This document shows positions 8,934 through 17,513 of a DNA stretch of 64,000 bases, piece by piece. The position numbers were made by a program, and so were the translations under genes. Source of the DNA: Avisuccinivibrio sp964424565 (GTDB taxonomy: Bacteria; Pseudomonadota; Gammaproteobacteria; Enterobacterales; Succinivibrionaceae). Under the pieces are notes generated by a model, which made no database searches, was not told where the DNA came from, and saw only the letters and a list, made by a program, of their open reading frames with translations. The DNA lies in assembly GCA_964424565.1 (NCBI GenBank), contig CAYRIZ010000001.1:33694-97693 (forward strand). Reading direction: 5' to 3'. Position 1 is the stretch's first letter; the number at the start of each line of letters is the position of its first letter.

Positions 8934-9617
8934 ATGAAGGCACAGTTTTCAGTATCCCTGATGTGCATGGACTATCTGCATATAGCAGATCAAATCAAAG
9001 CCCTGAATACAGAAACAGACTTTTACCATGCCGACCTGATGGACGGCCACTTCTGCCGCAACATCACCATGTCTCCCGATCTCATAGGCGCAGTGTGCCG
9101 GGAGGCTGACAAGCCGGTGGAGGTACATCTGATGACCACCAATCCCAATGACTGGATTGAACCGGTGGCCAAAGCCGGCGCGCAGATCATCTCCGTGCAT
9201 GCCGAAACCATCAACACCGATGCCTTCCGGACCATCAACCGGATCCGGGATCTGGGCTGCCAGGCCGGCGTGGTGCTCAATCCGGCCACCAGTCTGGAGG
9301 CAGTGCGTCATTACATCAACCGCATCAGTATGCTGACCATCATGACCGTGGATGTGGGTTTTGCCGGCCAGCCCTTCATTCCGGAAATGCTCGACAAGAT
9401 TGCCGCTGCCAGGCGGCTGCGCGACGAGCTGCAGCTGAGCTTCAGCATTCAGATTGACGGCAGCTGCAACAACCGCACCTTTCAGCAGCTGCGGCAGGCC
9501 GGAGCAGATATTTTTGTCCTCGGCACCTCGGGCCTGTTCAAACGCGATCCTGATGTACATCAGGCCTTTGCCGGCCTGCGCCATGATTTTGCCGAGCTGA
9601 CCGGAGAGGAGGTGTGA
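8934..9617 (+). CDS. alsE: D-allulose-6-phosphate 3-epimerase
   Basis: TIM-barrel epimerase of the ribulose-phosphate 3-epimerase family that converts allulose-6-P to fructose-6-P, the last step of allose breakdown. It shows the start VSLMCMDYL, metal-site segments HADLMDGHF and VHLMT, the catalytic DVGFAGQPF segment and the phosphate-binding QIDGSCN and VLGTSGLF. ATG 8934 has GGAG 9 nt upstream and fits the family start; a TTG at 8919 in frame is less likely. The product has 227 residues. alsK follows 1 bp after the stop. Confidence 0.93.
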   Translation: MKAQFSVSLMCMDYLHIADQIKALNTETDFYHADLMDGHFCRNITMSPDLIGAVCREADKPVEVHLMTTNPNDWIEPVAKAGAQIISVHAETINTDAFRTINRIRDLGCQAGVVLNPATSLEAVRHYINRISMLTIMTVDVGFAGQPFIPEMLDKIAAARRLRDELQLSFSIQIDGSCNNRTFQQLRQAGADIFVLGTSGLFKRDPDVHQAFAGLRHDFAELTGEEV

Positions 9618-9618
9618 G

Positions 9619-10533
9619 ATGAGCCCCTGGGCCCTGGGTATGGATATAGGCGGCACGCATGTGCGCATAGGCCTGGTATCCCCTGAAGGCAGGCTGGAGC
9701 ACTTTAAGATGGCAGCCTCCGCTCCTCTGCTTAATACAGCCGATCCGCTCGGCCGTCTGGAAGAGCTGATGCGGCAGTTTATGGAGGAGCACGGGGTACA
9801 GCCGGCCTGCGCCGCGGTGGGCTTTCCTTCCACCGTGGATGCCAGACGCGAAGTGGTGATTTCCACGCCCAATATTGCTTCCCTGCAGCAGCTACCGGTG
9901 ACAGCAGTGCTTTCCCGCAAACTGGGCTTTCCTGTATACGTCAACCGCGACGTCAATCTGATCCTGCTGTCCGATCTGGATGAACTCAAACTGGATCCGG
10001 CACCGGAGACGGTATGCGGTTTTTATATAGGCACCGGTCTGGGCAACACCATCATGATCAACGGCCGGCTGCTGGTGGGCAGCCGCGGGGTGGCAGCTGA
10101 GCTGGGGCATATGCATGTTCCGGGCTTTGACGGTACCTGCGGCTGCGGCGGTCAGGGCTGCATTGAGCTGCTGTGCGGCGGCCTGGCCTTAAACCGCATC
10201 CGGCAGGAATACTATCCGCAAACTCCCATAGGTGAGATGTTTGTGCGCCACGCCGGCACCAAACCGCTGCAGCGCTATATCAGGAATCTGGCCGGAGCTG
10301 TGGCCGGAGAGCTGGTGCTGATAGATCCTGAAGTCTCCATTTTCGGCGGCGGCGTGCTGCAGATGAAGGGCTTCCCGCGGCAGTATTTTGAGGAATGCAT
10401 TTATTCCTATGCCAGAAGACCCTGTCCGGCAGGCTCGCTCAAATTCATCTACGTCAAGGATTCACAGCACAGCGGCGTACGCGGAGCCGGGCTGTATGCC
10501 TTCAGGAGGCTGTCCGATCCTACCTATCTGTAG
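9619..10533 (+). CDS. alsK: D-allose kinase, ROK family
   Basis: ROK sugar kinase phosphorylating allose to allose-6-P. Visible are the ATP-binding DIGGT near residue 9, the catalytic Asp in VNRDVN (Asp111), the GTGLG loop, and the zinc site made by His164 in ELGH with Cys174, Cys176 and Cys181 of CGCGGQGC. It has 304 residues against about 309 in E. coli AlsK, with family-specific matches such as ISTPNI and FGGGVLQMKGFPRQ. GGAGG at the end of alsE is the ribosome-binding site. Operon position supports allose over glucose or mannose. Confidence 0.9.
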   Translation: MSPWALGMDIGGTHVRIGLVSPEGRLEHFKMAASAPLLNTADPLGRLEELMRQFMEEHGVQPACAAVGFPSTVDARREVVISTPNIASLQQLPVTAVLSRKLGFPVYVNRDVNLILLSDLDELKLDPAPETVCGFYIGTGLGNTIMINGRLLVGSRGVAAELGHMHVPGFDGTCGCGGQGCIELLCGGLALNRIRQEYYPQTPIGEMFVRHAGTKPLQRYIRNLAGAVAGELVLIDPEVSIFGGGVLQMKGFPRQYFEECIYSYARRPCPAGSLKFIYVKDSQHSGVRGAGLYAFRRLSDPTYL

Positions 10534-10576
10534 CCCGCGGATATACCGCGCCGGCGGAAATTGTTTTTTGAAAAAC

Positions 10577-10607
10577 CTGCAGGACCGCAGTCTGGTCCTG
10601 CTGCAGG
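10577..10607 (+). repeat. Stem-loop just upstream of rpiB
   Basis: CAGGACC (10580-10586) pairs with GGTCCTG (10594-10600) around a 7-base loop; outside it CCTGCAG (10577-10583) and CTGCAGG (10601-10607) are also inverted copies. The second copy runs into the AGGAGG Shine-Dalgarno (10605-10610) of rpiB, so the outer pairing could mask it while the inner one would leave it free. Confidence 0.5.
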
Positions 10608-10617
10608 AGGACTATAC

Positions 10618-11067
10618 ATGAAACTTGCATTAGCCAGCGATCACGTGGGACGTGAGCTCAAACTCAAACTGATGGCCTGGTTTGATGAACAGGGTATTGC
10701 TTATCACGATTTCGGCACTTACAGCGAAGAACGCTGCAATTATCCCGAGTTCGGCTTTGCCGCCGCCAGGGCCGTGGCAGCCGGGGAATATGACCGCGGA
10801 ATAGTGATCTGCGGCACCGGAGTGGGCATTTCCCTGGCAGCCAACAAGGTCAGGGGCATACGCTGTGTCTGCTGCTCCGAGCCCTACTCCGCTCTGCTCT
10901 CGCGGCAGCACAACAATACCAATATGCTGGCCATGGGCTCGCGCGTGGTGGGGTTTGATCTGGCCAAAATGATTACCAGCTGTTTCCTGGACGGCGTCTA
11001 TGAAGGAGGCCGCCATCAGGTGCGCATAGATCAGATCAGTAGTATTGAGGAAACAGGCTCGCTGTAA
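10618..11067 (+). CDS. rpiB: Ribose/allose-6-phosphate isomerase (RpiB/AlsI)
   Basis: RpiB-type sugar-phosphate isomerase, 149 residues exactly as in E. coli. In this operon its likely job is allose-6-P to allulose-6-P, the step between AlsK and AlsE; the same enzyme family also interconverts ribose-5-P and ribulose-5-P. It keeps the catalytic Cys65 in ICGTGVGIS, His9 in SDHVG and His98 in RQHNNTN. AGGAGG lies 7 nt before ATG 10618. The start of the longer frame at 10561 is rejected. It is the last gene of the allose operon. Confidence 0.93.
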   Translation: MKLALASDHVGRELKLKLMAWFDEQGIAYHDFGTYSEERCNYPEFGFAAARAVAAGEYDRGIVICGTGVGISLAANKVRGIRCVCCSEPYSALLSRQHNNTNMLAMGSRVVGFDLAKMITSCFLDGVYEGGRHQVRIDQISSIEETGSL

Positions 11068-11120
11068 GGGCGGATCAACCGGGAGTACAGAGTCCGGGAG
11101 AGGAGATAGAGAGGTGCTAT

Positions 11121-11157
11121 AAAAAATCAGAGCGCCGGGAATGACCACCAGCGCTCT
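11121..11157 (-). terminator. Terminator of mpl, minus strand
   Basis: AGAGCGC (11129-11135) and GCGCTCT (11151-11157) form a 7-bp stem. Read on the minus strand it is followed by a run of six T (AAAAAA at 11121-11126 on plus). On the plus strand the stem is followed only by TTT, so it could weakly stop rpiB transcripts too. Confidence 0.6.
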
Positions 11158-11286
11158 TTGACTATCTCAACCATGAGATGATTTTAAACAAGATTTCAGC
11201 AGATCGCTGCAGAAAAGCTGATCTGCCCTGAAAAGATCCCCTCTGCCTTACCAGAGTGCAGACAGCAGGAAAGACCTCAGATCACC

Positions 11287-12657
11287 TTAATCTGCTGCCG
11301 TCTGTCCAGTCAGCGCCTGCTGCAGGCGGGGCACCAGCCCGCCAAAAGAGCCATTGCTCATACAGATCACAGCTGTGCGGCCGGAGAACTGCCGGCATAC
11401 GGCGGCATACAGCTCATCAAAATCGGTAAACACCTGATGCGGGCGCGGGCAGGCGGCCAGAGCTTCCTCTACGGCAAAATGCACGGCCGGGCTTTTGTAT
11501 ACATAAACCTCATCGGCGGCATCAAATGAGGAAGCCAGAGCCTCGCCATTGGCTCCCATCTTCATGGAATTGGAGCGGGGCTCAAAGACGGCCAGGATGC
11601 GGCACTCCCCGCCCACATGGGCGCGCAGTCCCTCCAGGGTTACCCGCACGGCTGTGGGATGATGGGCAAAATCATCATAGATCTCCACGCCGCCTGCTGA
11701 CGCGATCAGCTGCTGCCGGCGCCGGGGCAGCCTGAAGGAAGACAATGCTGTCGCCGCCTGCAGGGGCTCAATGCCTACAGCCGCCGCTGCAGCCACGGCA
11801 GCCAGGGCATTGCGCACATTGTGGCTGCCGCAGCAGGGCAGAGTGAACTCACCCAGTTCCTGCCCGCGGTACAGCAGAGTACAGCGCGAGCCTTCGGCAT
11901 TGAGCAGCCTGGCCTCATAGCCCTCCGGACCGGCAAACACACAGCGCTCGCTCCACAAGCCGCGGCTGAGCACATCCTTGATATTGTCATCATCAGCCGG
12001 CACCACCACCGTACCGCGCCCGGGTATGGTCCGCACCAGATGATGGAACTGCTTTTTGATCGCCTCTATATTGTCAAAAATATCGGCATGATCGTATTCC
12101 AGATTGTTGAGCACAGCCACAGTAGGGTGGTAATGCAGGAATTTGGAGCGCTTGTCAAAGAAAGCGCAGTCATACTCATCTGCCTCTATGACAAAGTAAG
12201 GGCTGTCCGTGGTCCTGGCGCTCTGCGGGAAATTCCCGGGCACGCCGCCTATTAAGAAGCCGGGATTGCGGCCGCAGACCTCCAAAATCCAGGTAAGCAT
12301 GGCTGTAGTGGTGGTCTTGCCATGCGTGCCGGCCACAGCCAGCACTTCCCTGTCCCTGAGGTAATGCTCATACAGCCACTGCGGTCCGGACATATAGGGC
12401 AGCTTTTCATTGAGCATGCGCTCTATGACGGGCATGCCGCGTTTCATCACATTGCCCACCACCAGCAGATCGGGATGCAGATCCAGCTGTTCGGCCCCGA
12501 AACCCTGCATGATCTCTATACCGGCCGCGGCCAGCTCAGTGCTCATGGGCGGATAGACATTTTGATCGCAGCCGGTCACTTTATGACCTGCAGCCCGGGC
12601 TATTAAGGCAATGCCGCCCATAAAGGTGCCGCAGATGCCGAGAATATGAATATGCAT
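11287..12657 (-). CDS. mpl: UDP-MurNAc:L-alanyl-gamma-D-glutamyl-meso-DAP ligase Mpl
   Basis: Murein-peptide ligase that recycles cell-wall tripeptide by joining it to UDP-MurNAc. It has 456 residues (457 in E. coli), the Mur-type N-terminus HILGICGTFMGG and the ATP P-loop GTHGKTTTTA at about 110-119. The central DNNEIEYDH-like region is present as VLNNLEYDHADIF. Its start is 1 bp from the apbE stop, so translation is probably coupled with apbE. Confidence 0.95.
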   Translation of the reverse strand: MHIHILGICGTFMGGIALIARAAGHKVTGCDQNVYPPMSTELAAAGIEIMQGFGAEQLDLHPDLLVVGNVMKRGMPVIERMLNEKLPYMSGPQWLYEHYLRDREVLAVAGTHGKTTTTAMLTWILEVCGRNPGFLIGGVPGNFPQSARTTDSPYFVIEADEYDCAFFDKRSKFLHYHPTVAVLNNLEYDHADIFDNIEAIKKQFHHLVRTIPGRGTVVVPADDDNIKDVLSRGLWSERCVFAGPEGYEARLLNAEGSRCTLLYRGQELGEFTLPCCGSHNVRNALAAVAAAAAVGIEPLQAATALSSFRLPRRRQQLIASAGGVEIYDDFAHHPTAVRVTLEGLRAHVGGECRILAVFEPRSNSMKMGANGEALASSFDAADEVYVYKSPAVHFAVEEALAACPRPHQVFTDFDELYAAVCRQFSGRTAVICMSNGSFGGLVPRLQQALTGQTAAD

Positions 12658-12658
12658 A

Positions 12659-13735
12659 TTACTGAGGATCCTTTCCGTCGCATTTTAAGTAAGGGGCAAA
12701 ATAGCGGTTGTAGCGCCCCTGAGGCTTGCCGTCCTTCATTTCAATGACATACACGGCCGTCTCATGGGAGTCACCCCACTGCAGCGCCTCATCGGCCCCC
12801 ATCACCATCAGGCCGGTGTCCAGGGTATCGGTGATCAGGGCGGTGCGCTCTATGACCGTCACCGACACGGTGTGATGATCTATGGGCGCGGCTGTACGCG
12901 GATCTATGATGTGGGAGTAGCGCTTGCCTGTTTCCTCATCCACAAAGTAATTGCGGTAGGAGCCGGAGGTGGACATGGCCATGCCCTGCGGGCAGACTAT
13001 GGCCAGGGGCTGACCGTCGGGATTTTCCGGATTGACTATGCCCACTCTCCAGTCCCTGCCCTGCGGATTGTGCCCGCTGGTGCGCACGGCGCCGGCTATG
13101 GATACCAGATAATTGCTGATCATGGCTTCATCGAGCTTGGAGGCCAGACGGTCCACGCCCAGGCCCTCGCCTACGGTGGAGAGATCCAGTTTGACCCTGG
13201 GATCTGTTTTCTGCAGAAAAGCCTGGCCGCCTATGTAGCTGACTTTGTATTTGTCCATGCCCACAAAGCGCCCGGCCTCGGCCACAGCCTCACTGTCCGG
13301 CACGCGGTTAGGCCGGCCGTCGGGACCAAAGCCCCAGAGATTGACCAGGGGGGCTATGGAAAGATCCAGCACTCCGTCTATGCGTCTGGCCTGATTGTTG
13401 ACCTCTTCTATGACATTGCCCAGATAATTGGAAATGAGCATGGGCTCAGTGCTCTGCCAGTTGTTGAAACGGGCAATTTCACTGGTCACATCAAAACTGG
13501 AGATGGCATCGCTGACGTATTTGAACTGCTCTTCTGCATCCTGCCGCAGCTTCTGCTCATCCAGATCATATTTGCCGGGCAGCACGGTCAGGGCATAAAA
13601 AGTGCCCATGGTCCGGCCTTCAACCCTGACGGCAGGTTCAGCCTGCTGGGCGGCGGGGGAGTCGGTGGACTTCCCGCAGGAACACAAAATTAAGGCAGCG
13701 CCCAGAAGCGCTGCCGCGGCGGTTATTTTCTTCAT
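12659..13735 (-). CDS. apbE: FAD:protein FMN transferase, lipoprotein
   Basis: ApbE attaches FMN covalently to threonine of redox proteins such as NqrB/NqrC or RnfG. ATG 13735 gives 358 residues beginning with a lipoprotein signal (lipobox LCSC, acylation at Cys20) and has GAGGG 6 nt upstream. Family motifs are DLSTVGEGLGVDRLA, VSIAGAVRT, STSGSYRNYF and SHIIDPRTAAPI. It lies 10 bp after a small NqrM-like gene, a pairing known from nqr operons. No nqr or rnf genes are in the window, so the target flavoprotein is elsewhere. Confidence 0.93.
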   Translation of the reverse strand: MKKITAAAALLGAALILCSCGKSTDSPAAQQAEPAVRVEGRTMGTFYALTVLPGKYDLDEQKLRQDAEEQFKYVSDAISSFDVTSEIARFNNWQSTEPMLISNYLGNVIEEVNNQARRIDGVLDLSIAPLVNLWGFGPDGRPNRVPDSEAVAEAGRFVGMDKYKVSYIGGQAFLQKTDPRVKLDLSTVGEGLGVDRLASKLDEAMISNYLVSIAGAVRTSGHNPQGRDWRVGIVNPENPDGQPLAIVCPQGMAMSTSGSYRNYFVDEETGKRYSHIIDPRTAAPIDHHTVSVTVIERTALITDTLDTGLMVMGADEALQWGDSHETAVYVIEMKDGKPQGRYNRYFAPYLKCDGKDPQ

Positions 13736-13745
13736 GGTATGCCCT

Positions 13746-13973
13746 CTATACCTGTTTGTGCTCAATGCGCAGATCAGCCTGACAGTTTTTGCCCGGCTTG
13801 TGCTTCTTATGGCCGGCAAAGCCACAGTTCATTGAGCAGGCGGCACAGTTCAGACCTTCAAGTGCGGCCGCGGCCTCATCTTCAGATTTCAGCGCCTGTC
13901 CGCGAAAAATCAGACCTATGGCCAGGCTGCCGACAAACAGCATAAAAAAGATGAATGCAAATAAGTAGATCAT
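13746..13973 (-). CDS. Small membrane protein, probably NqrM-like
   Basis: A 75-residue protein: one transmembrane helix at about residues 2-22, then a Cys-rich segment NCAACSMNCGF and a further Cys near the basic C-terminus. NqrM is a short single-helix protein with clustered cysteines needed to mature Na+-NQR, encoded next to apbE in vibrios; size, topology, cysteines and position all fit. The Cys spacing is not identical to what I recall of NqrM, so the call is tentative. ATG 13973 has GGGAG 8 nt upstream. It leads an apparent operon with apbE and mpl. Confidence 0.6.
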   Translation of the reverse strand: MIYLFAFIFFMLFVGSLAIGLIFRGQALKSEDEAAAALEGLNCAACSMNCGFAGHKKHKPGKNCQADLRIEHKQV

Positions 13974-14271
13974 GGTGGCTCTCCCGTGCATTATTCGTTT
14001 TTCATTATACGAATTTTGCTGCGGCAATCTGCACCAAAAATGCCAAATATGCCAACAGTCAGTGCTTTTTACCCAAGGGGGCAAAGGAAAAAATAAGTCC
14101 CCGCTCCCGGCCCGGAACCACCTTTCCCGGCTTCTCCTTCCCTATCTCCCCCTGTCTGGCAAAGCCGCCGGCAGAGGTTATAATAAGCGCCAACCTATGT
14201 TTCATGTTTGACCCCGGCTGCCAAGCGCACATGACTACACACAAGGCAGCTGCATATTTCAGGACAGTTAA

Positions 14272-15993
14272 ATGCGTACCAGCAAATATCTCTTATCCAC
14301 CCTTAAGGAAAATCCTGTAGAAGCCGTCGTGGACAGCCATCGTCTGATGCTGCGCGCCGGCCTGATCCGCCAAATAGCCTCCGGCATTTACACCTGGCTG
14401 CCCACCGGCCTGCGGGTGCTGCACAAGGTGGAGCAGGTTATTCGTGAAGAGATGAACCGCAAAGGCGCCATAGAGATTGCCATGCCGGTGGTACAGCCGG
14501 CCGAACTGTGGCGGGAAAGCGGCCGTTACAGCAAATACGGCCCGGAACTGTGCCGTCTTAAGGACAGAAAGCTCAATGAATTTGTGCTCGGTCCCACCCA
14601 CGAGGAAGTGATCACCGCCATAGCCCGCCGCGAGATTAAATCATCCCGGCAGCTGCCTATGAATCTCTACCAAATTCAGACCAAATTCCGCGATGAAATG
14701 CGTCCGCGCTTCGGCATCATGAGAAGCCGTGAGTTCATCATGAAGGATGCCTACTCCTTCCACATGGATCAGGCCTCGCTGGAGCAGACCTACAATGATA
14801 TGTATGACGCCTACAGCCGCGTCTTCACCCGTCTGGGCCTGGATTTTCGTGCCGTGCGGGCCGATACCGGCGCCATAGGCGGCAATCACTCCCATGAGTT
14901 CCAGGTACTGGCCGACGCCGGCGAGGATACCATAGTGTTCTCCGACGGCTCGGATTATGCCGCCAACATAGAAATGGCCGAGACCATAGAGACGGCAGAG
15001 CGCCCCGCTCCCGGTGAGCCTTATGCCAAAGCCGCCACTCCGGGCTGCCACACGGTGGATGAAGCCGCTGCGGCTCTGGGCATTGAGTCCAATCAGGTCC
15101 TCAAGAGCCTGATCGTGCGCGGTGAGCCTGATGCCGACGGCCACTATGAGCTCATCATGCTCTGCCTCAAGGGCAATCAGGAGCTCAATGAAGTCAAGGC
15201 CGGTCATATCCCCGGCGTGGCCGATCCTGTGGTCTTTGCCGGCGATGAGGAAATTGCCGCCTTTACCGGCTCCCATACCGGCTCTCTGGGCCCGGTGGGC
15301 TTCCGCGGCCGCATCATAGTAGACCGGGCTGCCGCCCTGATGGGCAACTTTGCCTGCGGCGCCAACGAGGACGGCTTCCACCTCATCAATGTCAACTGGG
15401 ATCGCGATATAGAGCATTATGAGACTGCAGACTTGCGCAATGTAGAGGAAGGCGATTTAAGCCCGGACGGCAAAGGCCGCCTGCATCTGCGCAAGGGCAT
15501 TGAGGTAGGTCAGGTCTTCATGCTCGGCACCAAGTACTCGCAGGCCATGAACTGCACCGTGATGGATGAAAAAGGCGAATCCATACCCATGGTCATGGGC
15601 TGCTACGGCATAGGCGTAACCCGCGTGATTGCCGCGGCCATAGAGCAGCATCACGACGAGCGCGGCATAGTCTGGCCGGCCGGCATGGCTCCTTTTGATG
15701 TTTCCATCATAGCCATCAAGCCTGGCAAATGCCCGCAGGTGCATGAAGAGGCCGAAAAGCTCTACGCTGCCCTGGAAGAACTCGGCGTGGAAGTGCTGTA
15801 TGACGACAGAGACGAGCGTCCGGGCGTGATGTTTGCCGATACCGAGCTCATAGGCATTCCGCATATCATCACCGTAGGCGAGAAGTCCCTCAAGGCCGGA
15901 GAGATCGAATACAAGGACAGACGCACCGGCACCAGAGTGCAGGTAAACAAGGATGAGATCTTAAACTTCATCAAGGAAAAGCTCGGGCTGTAA
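14272..15993 (+). CDS. proS: Prolyl-tRNA synthetase
   Basis: Class II aminoacyl-tRNA synthetase, 573 residues (572 in E. coli), so the bacterial form with the editing insertion between motifs 2 and 3. The start MRTSKYLLSTLKENP, motif 2 region FRDEMRPRFGIMRSREF and motif 3 GCYGIGVTR are clear. AGGA lies 7 nt before ATG 14272. The upstream 298 bp (13974-14271), shared with the divergent nqrM-like gene, contain no gene and no structure I can name. A good terminator follows at 16073. Confidence 0.97.
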   Translation: MRTSKYLLSTLKENPVEAVVDSHRLMLRAGLIRQIASGIYTWLPTGLRVLHKVEQVIREEMNRKGAIEIAMPVVQPAELWRESGRYSKYGPELCRLKDRKLNEFVLGPTHEEVITAIARREIKSSRQLPMNLYQIQTKFRDEMRPRFGIMRSREFIMKDAYSFHMDQASLEQTYNDMYDAYSRVFTRLGLDFRAVRADTGAIGGNHSHEFQVLADAGEDTIVFSDGSDYAANIEMAETIETAERPAPGEPYAKAATPGCHTVDEAAAALGIESNQVLKSLIVRGEPDADGHYELIMLCLKGNQELNEVKAGHIPGVADPVVFAGDEEIAAFTGSHTGSLGPVGFRGRIIVDRAAALMGNFACGANEDGFHLINVNWDRDIEHYETADLRNVEEGDLSPDGKGRLHLRKGIEVGQVFMLGTKYSQAMNCTVMDEKGESIPMVMGCYGIGVTRVIAAAIEQHHDERGIVWPAGMAPFDVSIIAIKPGKCPQVHEEAEKLYAALEELGVEVLYDDRDERPGVMFADTELIGIPHIITVGEKSLKAGEIEYKDRRTGTRVQVNKDEILNFIKEKLGL

Positions 15994-16020
15994 TGCAGCC
16001 TGAGGGCGCATCCATTCCTG

Positions 16021-16065
16021 TCTCCTGCAGATATCAGTACGCCGGTCCCCGGCGGCTGCAGGAGA
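16021..16065 (+). repeat. Long inverted repeat downstream of proS
   Basis: TCTCCTGCAG (16021-16030) and CTGCAGGAGA (16056-16065) are perfect 10-bp inverted copies; inside them GCCGG (16041-16045) pairs with CCGGC (16049-16053). It lies just before the proS terminator and has no T-run of its own. Confidence 0.65.
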
Positions 16066-16072
16066 TCACAGA

Positions 16073-16109
16073 GGCGGCCTGCCTGCTGCGGCAGCGCCGC
16101 TTTTCTTTT
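16073..16109 (+). terminator. proS terminator
   Basis: GGCGGCCTGCC (16073-16083) pairs with GGCAGCGCCGC (16090-16100) with one bulged C, followed by TTTTCTTTT. Strong intrinsic terminator on the plus strand. Confidence 0.8.
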
Positions 16110-16223
16110 GCTCGGCCTCCAGCTCCTGCCAGAACTCTTCATGCAGGCCTTGATTTGCAGCCGCCAGTCCTCAGTCAAACTCAAACCTACTGTAAAAGCC
16201 ATATTTCCGCCCCCTGAAGCTGT

Positions 16224-16245
16224 GTGAGTGATCTCAATCACATTT
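16224..16245 (+). promoter_or_regulatory. CRP-cAMP binding site of the mgl operon
   Basis: The core AGTGA-TCTCAA-TCACA (16227-16242) matches the CRP consensus TGTGA-N6-TCACA at nine of ten fixed positions. It lies about 215 bp before mglB and just upstream of a GalR-like site, as expected for a catabolite-controlled galactose transporter. Confidence 0.75.
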
Positions 16246-16250
16246 ATAAA

Positions 16251-16266
16251 ATGTAAACGGTATCAC
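16251..16266 (+). promoter_or_regulatory. Candidate GalR/GalS-type operator of mgl
   Basis: ATGTAAACGGTATCAC agrees with the GalR/GalS consensus GTGNAANC-GNTTNCAC at 10 of 12 fixed positions and starts 8 bp after the CRP core. A perfect 7-bp hairpin ACCGCAT/ATGCGGT (16291-16308) lies a little further on. The remaining leader to 16458 is AT-rich; no clear -35/-10 pair could be chosen. Confidence 0.5.
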
Positions 16267-16458
16267 AAACATGAAAACGGCAAAATGAAAACCGCATGGG
16301 AATGCGGTCTGGCGCAAAAATGGATCATGTAACTGTAATTTATTTTGGTTACACTCATTAATTTATTTGTCTGAAAAAATATGCGCAGCTTCTCATTTTT
16401 ATCAAACATTAATTCGTAGTATGCGGCTCATAAAGTCTTTTATTGTGGAGTGTGTAGT

Positions 16459-17478
16459 ATGAAAAAGACCCTAACTGCTCTGGCCGCCGGGGTAATGCTG
16501 GCCGCAGTGACTGCCTCAGCCCATGCTGACGAGGATGTGCTCATTGGTTCCTGCATCTACAAATTTGATGACACCTTCATGACCGGGGTGCGCATCAACA
16601 TGCAGAAGGCAGCCGAGGAAGCCGGTGCCGAAATTGAGCTGGTGGATTCCCAGAACCGCCAGCCGGCCCAGAACGATCAGGTAGACACCTTCATTACCAA
16701 GGGAGTGACCGCCCTGGTGATCAACCCGGTGGACAGAAGCGCTGCCGGCCCGCTGGTGGACAAGGCCAAGGCCGCCGAGCTGCCCATTATCTTCATCAAC
16801 CGCGAGCCGGATCGTGATCTGCTCGACAAGTGGGATCAGGCCTGGTATGTGGGTGCCAAGGCCGAGGAGTCCGGCACCATAGGCGGTCAGCTCATAGCAG
16901 AGTACTTCAAGGCTCATCCTGAAGCCGACAAGAACGGCGATGGTGTGCTGCAGTACATCTTAATCAAGGGCGAACAGGGCCATCAGGATGCCACCCTGCG
17001 TTCAGAGTACTGCGTCAAGGCCATGCTGGATGCCGGCATCAAGATCGAGGAGATCGGATCCGACAATGCCAACTGGGACAAGGTGCAGGGCCACGACAAG
17101 ATGAAGAACTTCATCACCTCCAAGGGCATAGAGTCCATTGAAGCCGTGCTGGCCAACAATGACGACATGGCTCTGGGCGCCATTGAGGCCCTGAAGTCAG
17201 AAGGCTACAACACCGGCACTGATCCCAGCAAATTCATTCCCGTAGTGGGTGTGGATGCCACTGCCCCGGCCCTGCAGGCCATAGCCAATGGCCAGATGCT
17301 GGGCACTTCCCTCAATGACGCCCACAATCAGGGCACCGCCGCCGTACGCATAGCCGTGCAGGCTTCCAAGGGAGAGCCGGTAACAGATGAAACCATAGGC
17401 TACAAGATCACCGACGGCAGGTATGTGTGGATTCCTTACGTCAGAGTAACCCAGGAAAACTACAAGGATTTCATGTAA
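16459..17478 (+). CDS. mglB: Galactose/methyl-galactoside-binding protein
   Basis: Periplasmic binding protein of the MglABC transporter. Signal peptide of about 22 residues (KKTLTALAAGVMLAAVTASAHA), then mature start DEDVLIGSCIYKFDDTFM; matches to E. coli MglB include INPVDRSAAGPLVDKA, WYVGAKAEESG and LANNDDMALGAIEAL. ATG 16459 has GGAG 8 nt upstream; an in-frame GTG at 16450 is rejected. The product has 339 residues. First gene of the mgl operon, with a terminator between it and mglA. Confidence 0.95.
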   Translation: MKKTLTALAAGVMLAAVTASAHADEDVLIGSCIYKFDDTFMTGVRINMQKAAEEAGAEIELVDSQNRQPAQNDQVDTFITKGVTALVINPVDRSAAGPLVDKAKAAELPIIFINREPDRDLLDKWDQAWYVGAKAEESGTIGGQLIAEYFKAHPEADKNGDGVLQYILIKGEQGHQDATLRSEYCVKAMLDAGIKIEEIGSDNANWDKVQGHDKMKNFITSKGIESIEAVLANNDDMALGAIEALKSEGYNTGTDPSKFIPVVGVDATAPALQAIANGQMLGTSLNDAHNQGTAAVRIAVQASKGEPVTDETIGYKITDGRYVWIPYVRVTQENYKDFM

Positions 17479-17513
17479 TCCCAGGATCCCAGGGTTCAGA
17501 GAAACAGCCATCG

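Noticed and set aside
12764..13693. 309-codon plus-strand open frame opposite apbE
   Set aside because: Antisense shadow of apbE; no motif, no start signal.
15762..16241. Minus-strand frame spanning the end of proS and the mgl leader
   Set aside because: Overlaps proS, its terminator and the CRP site; no conserved features.
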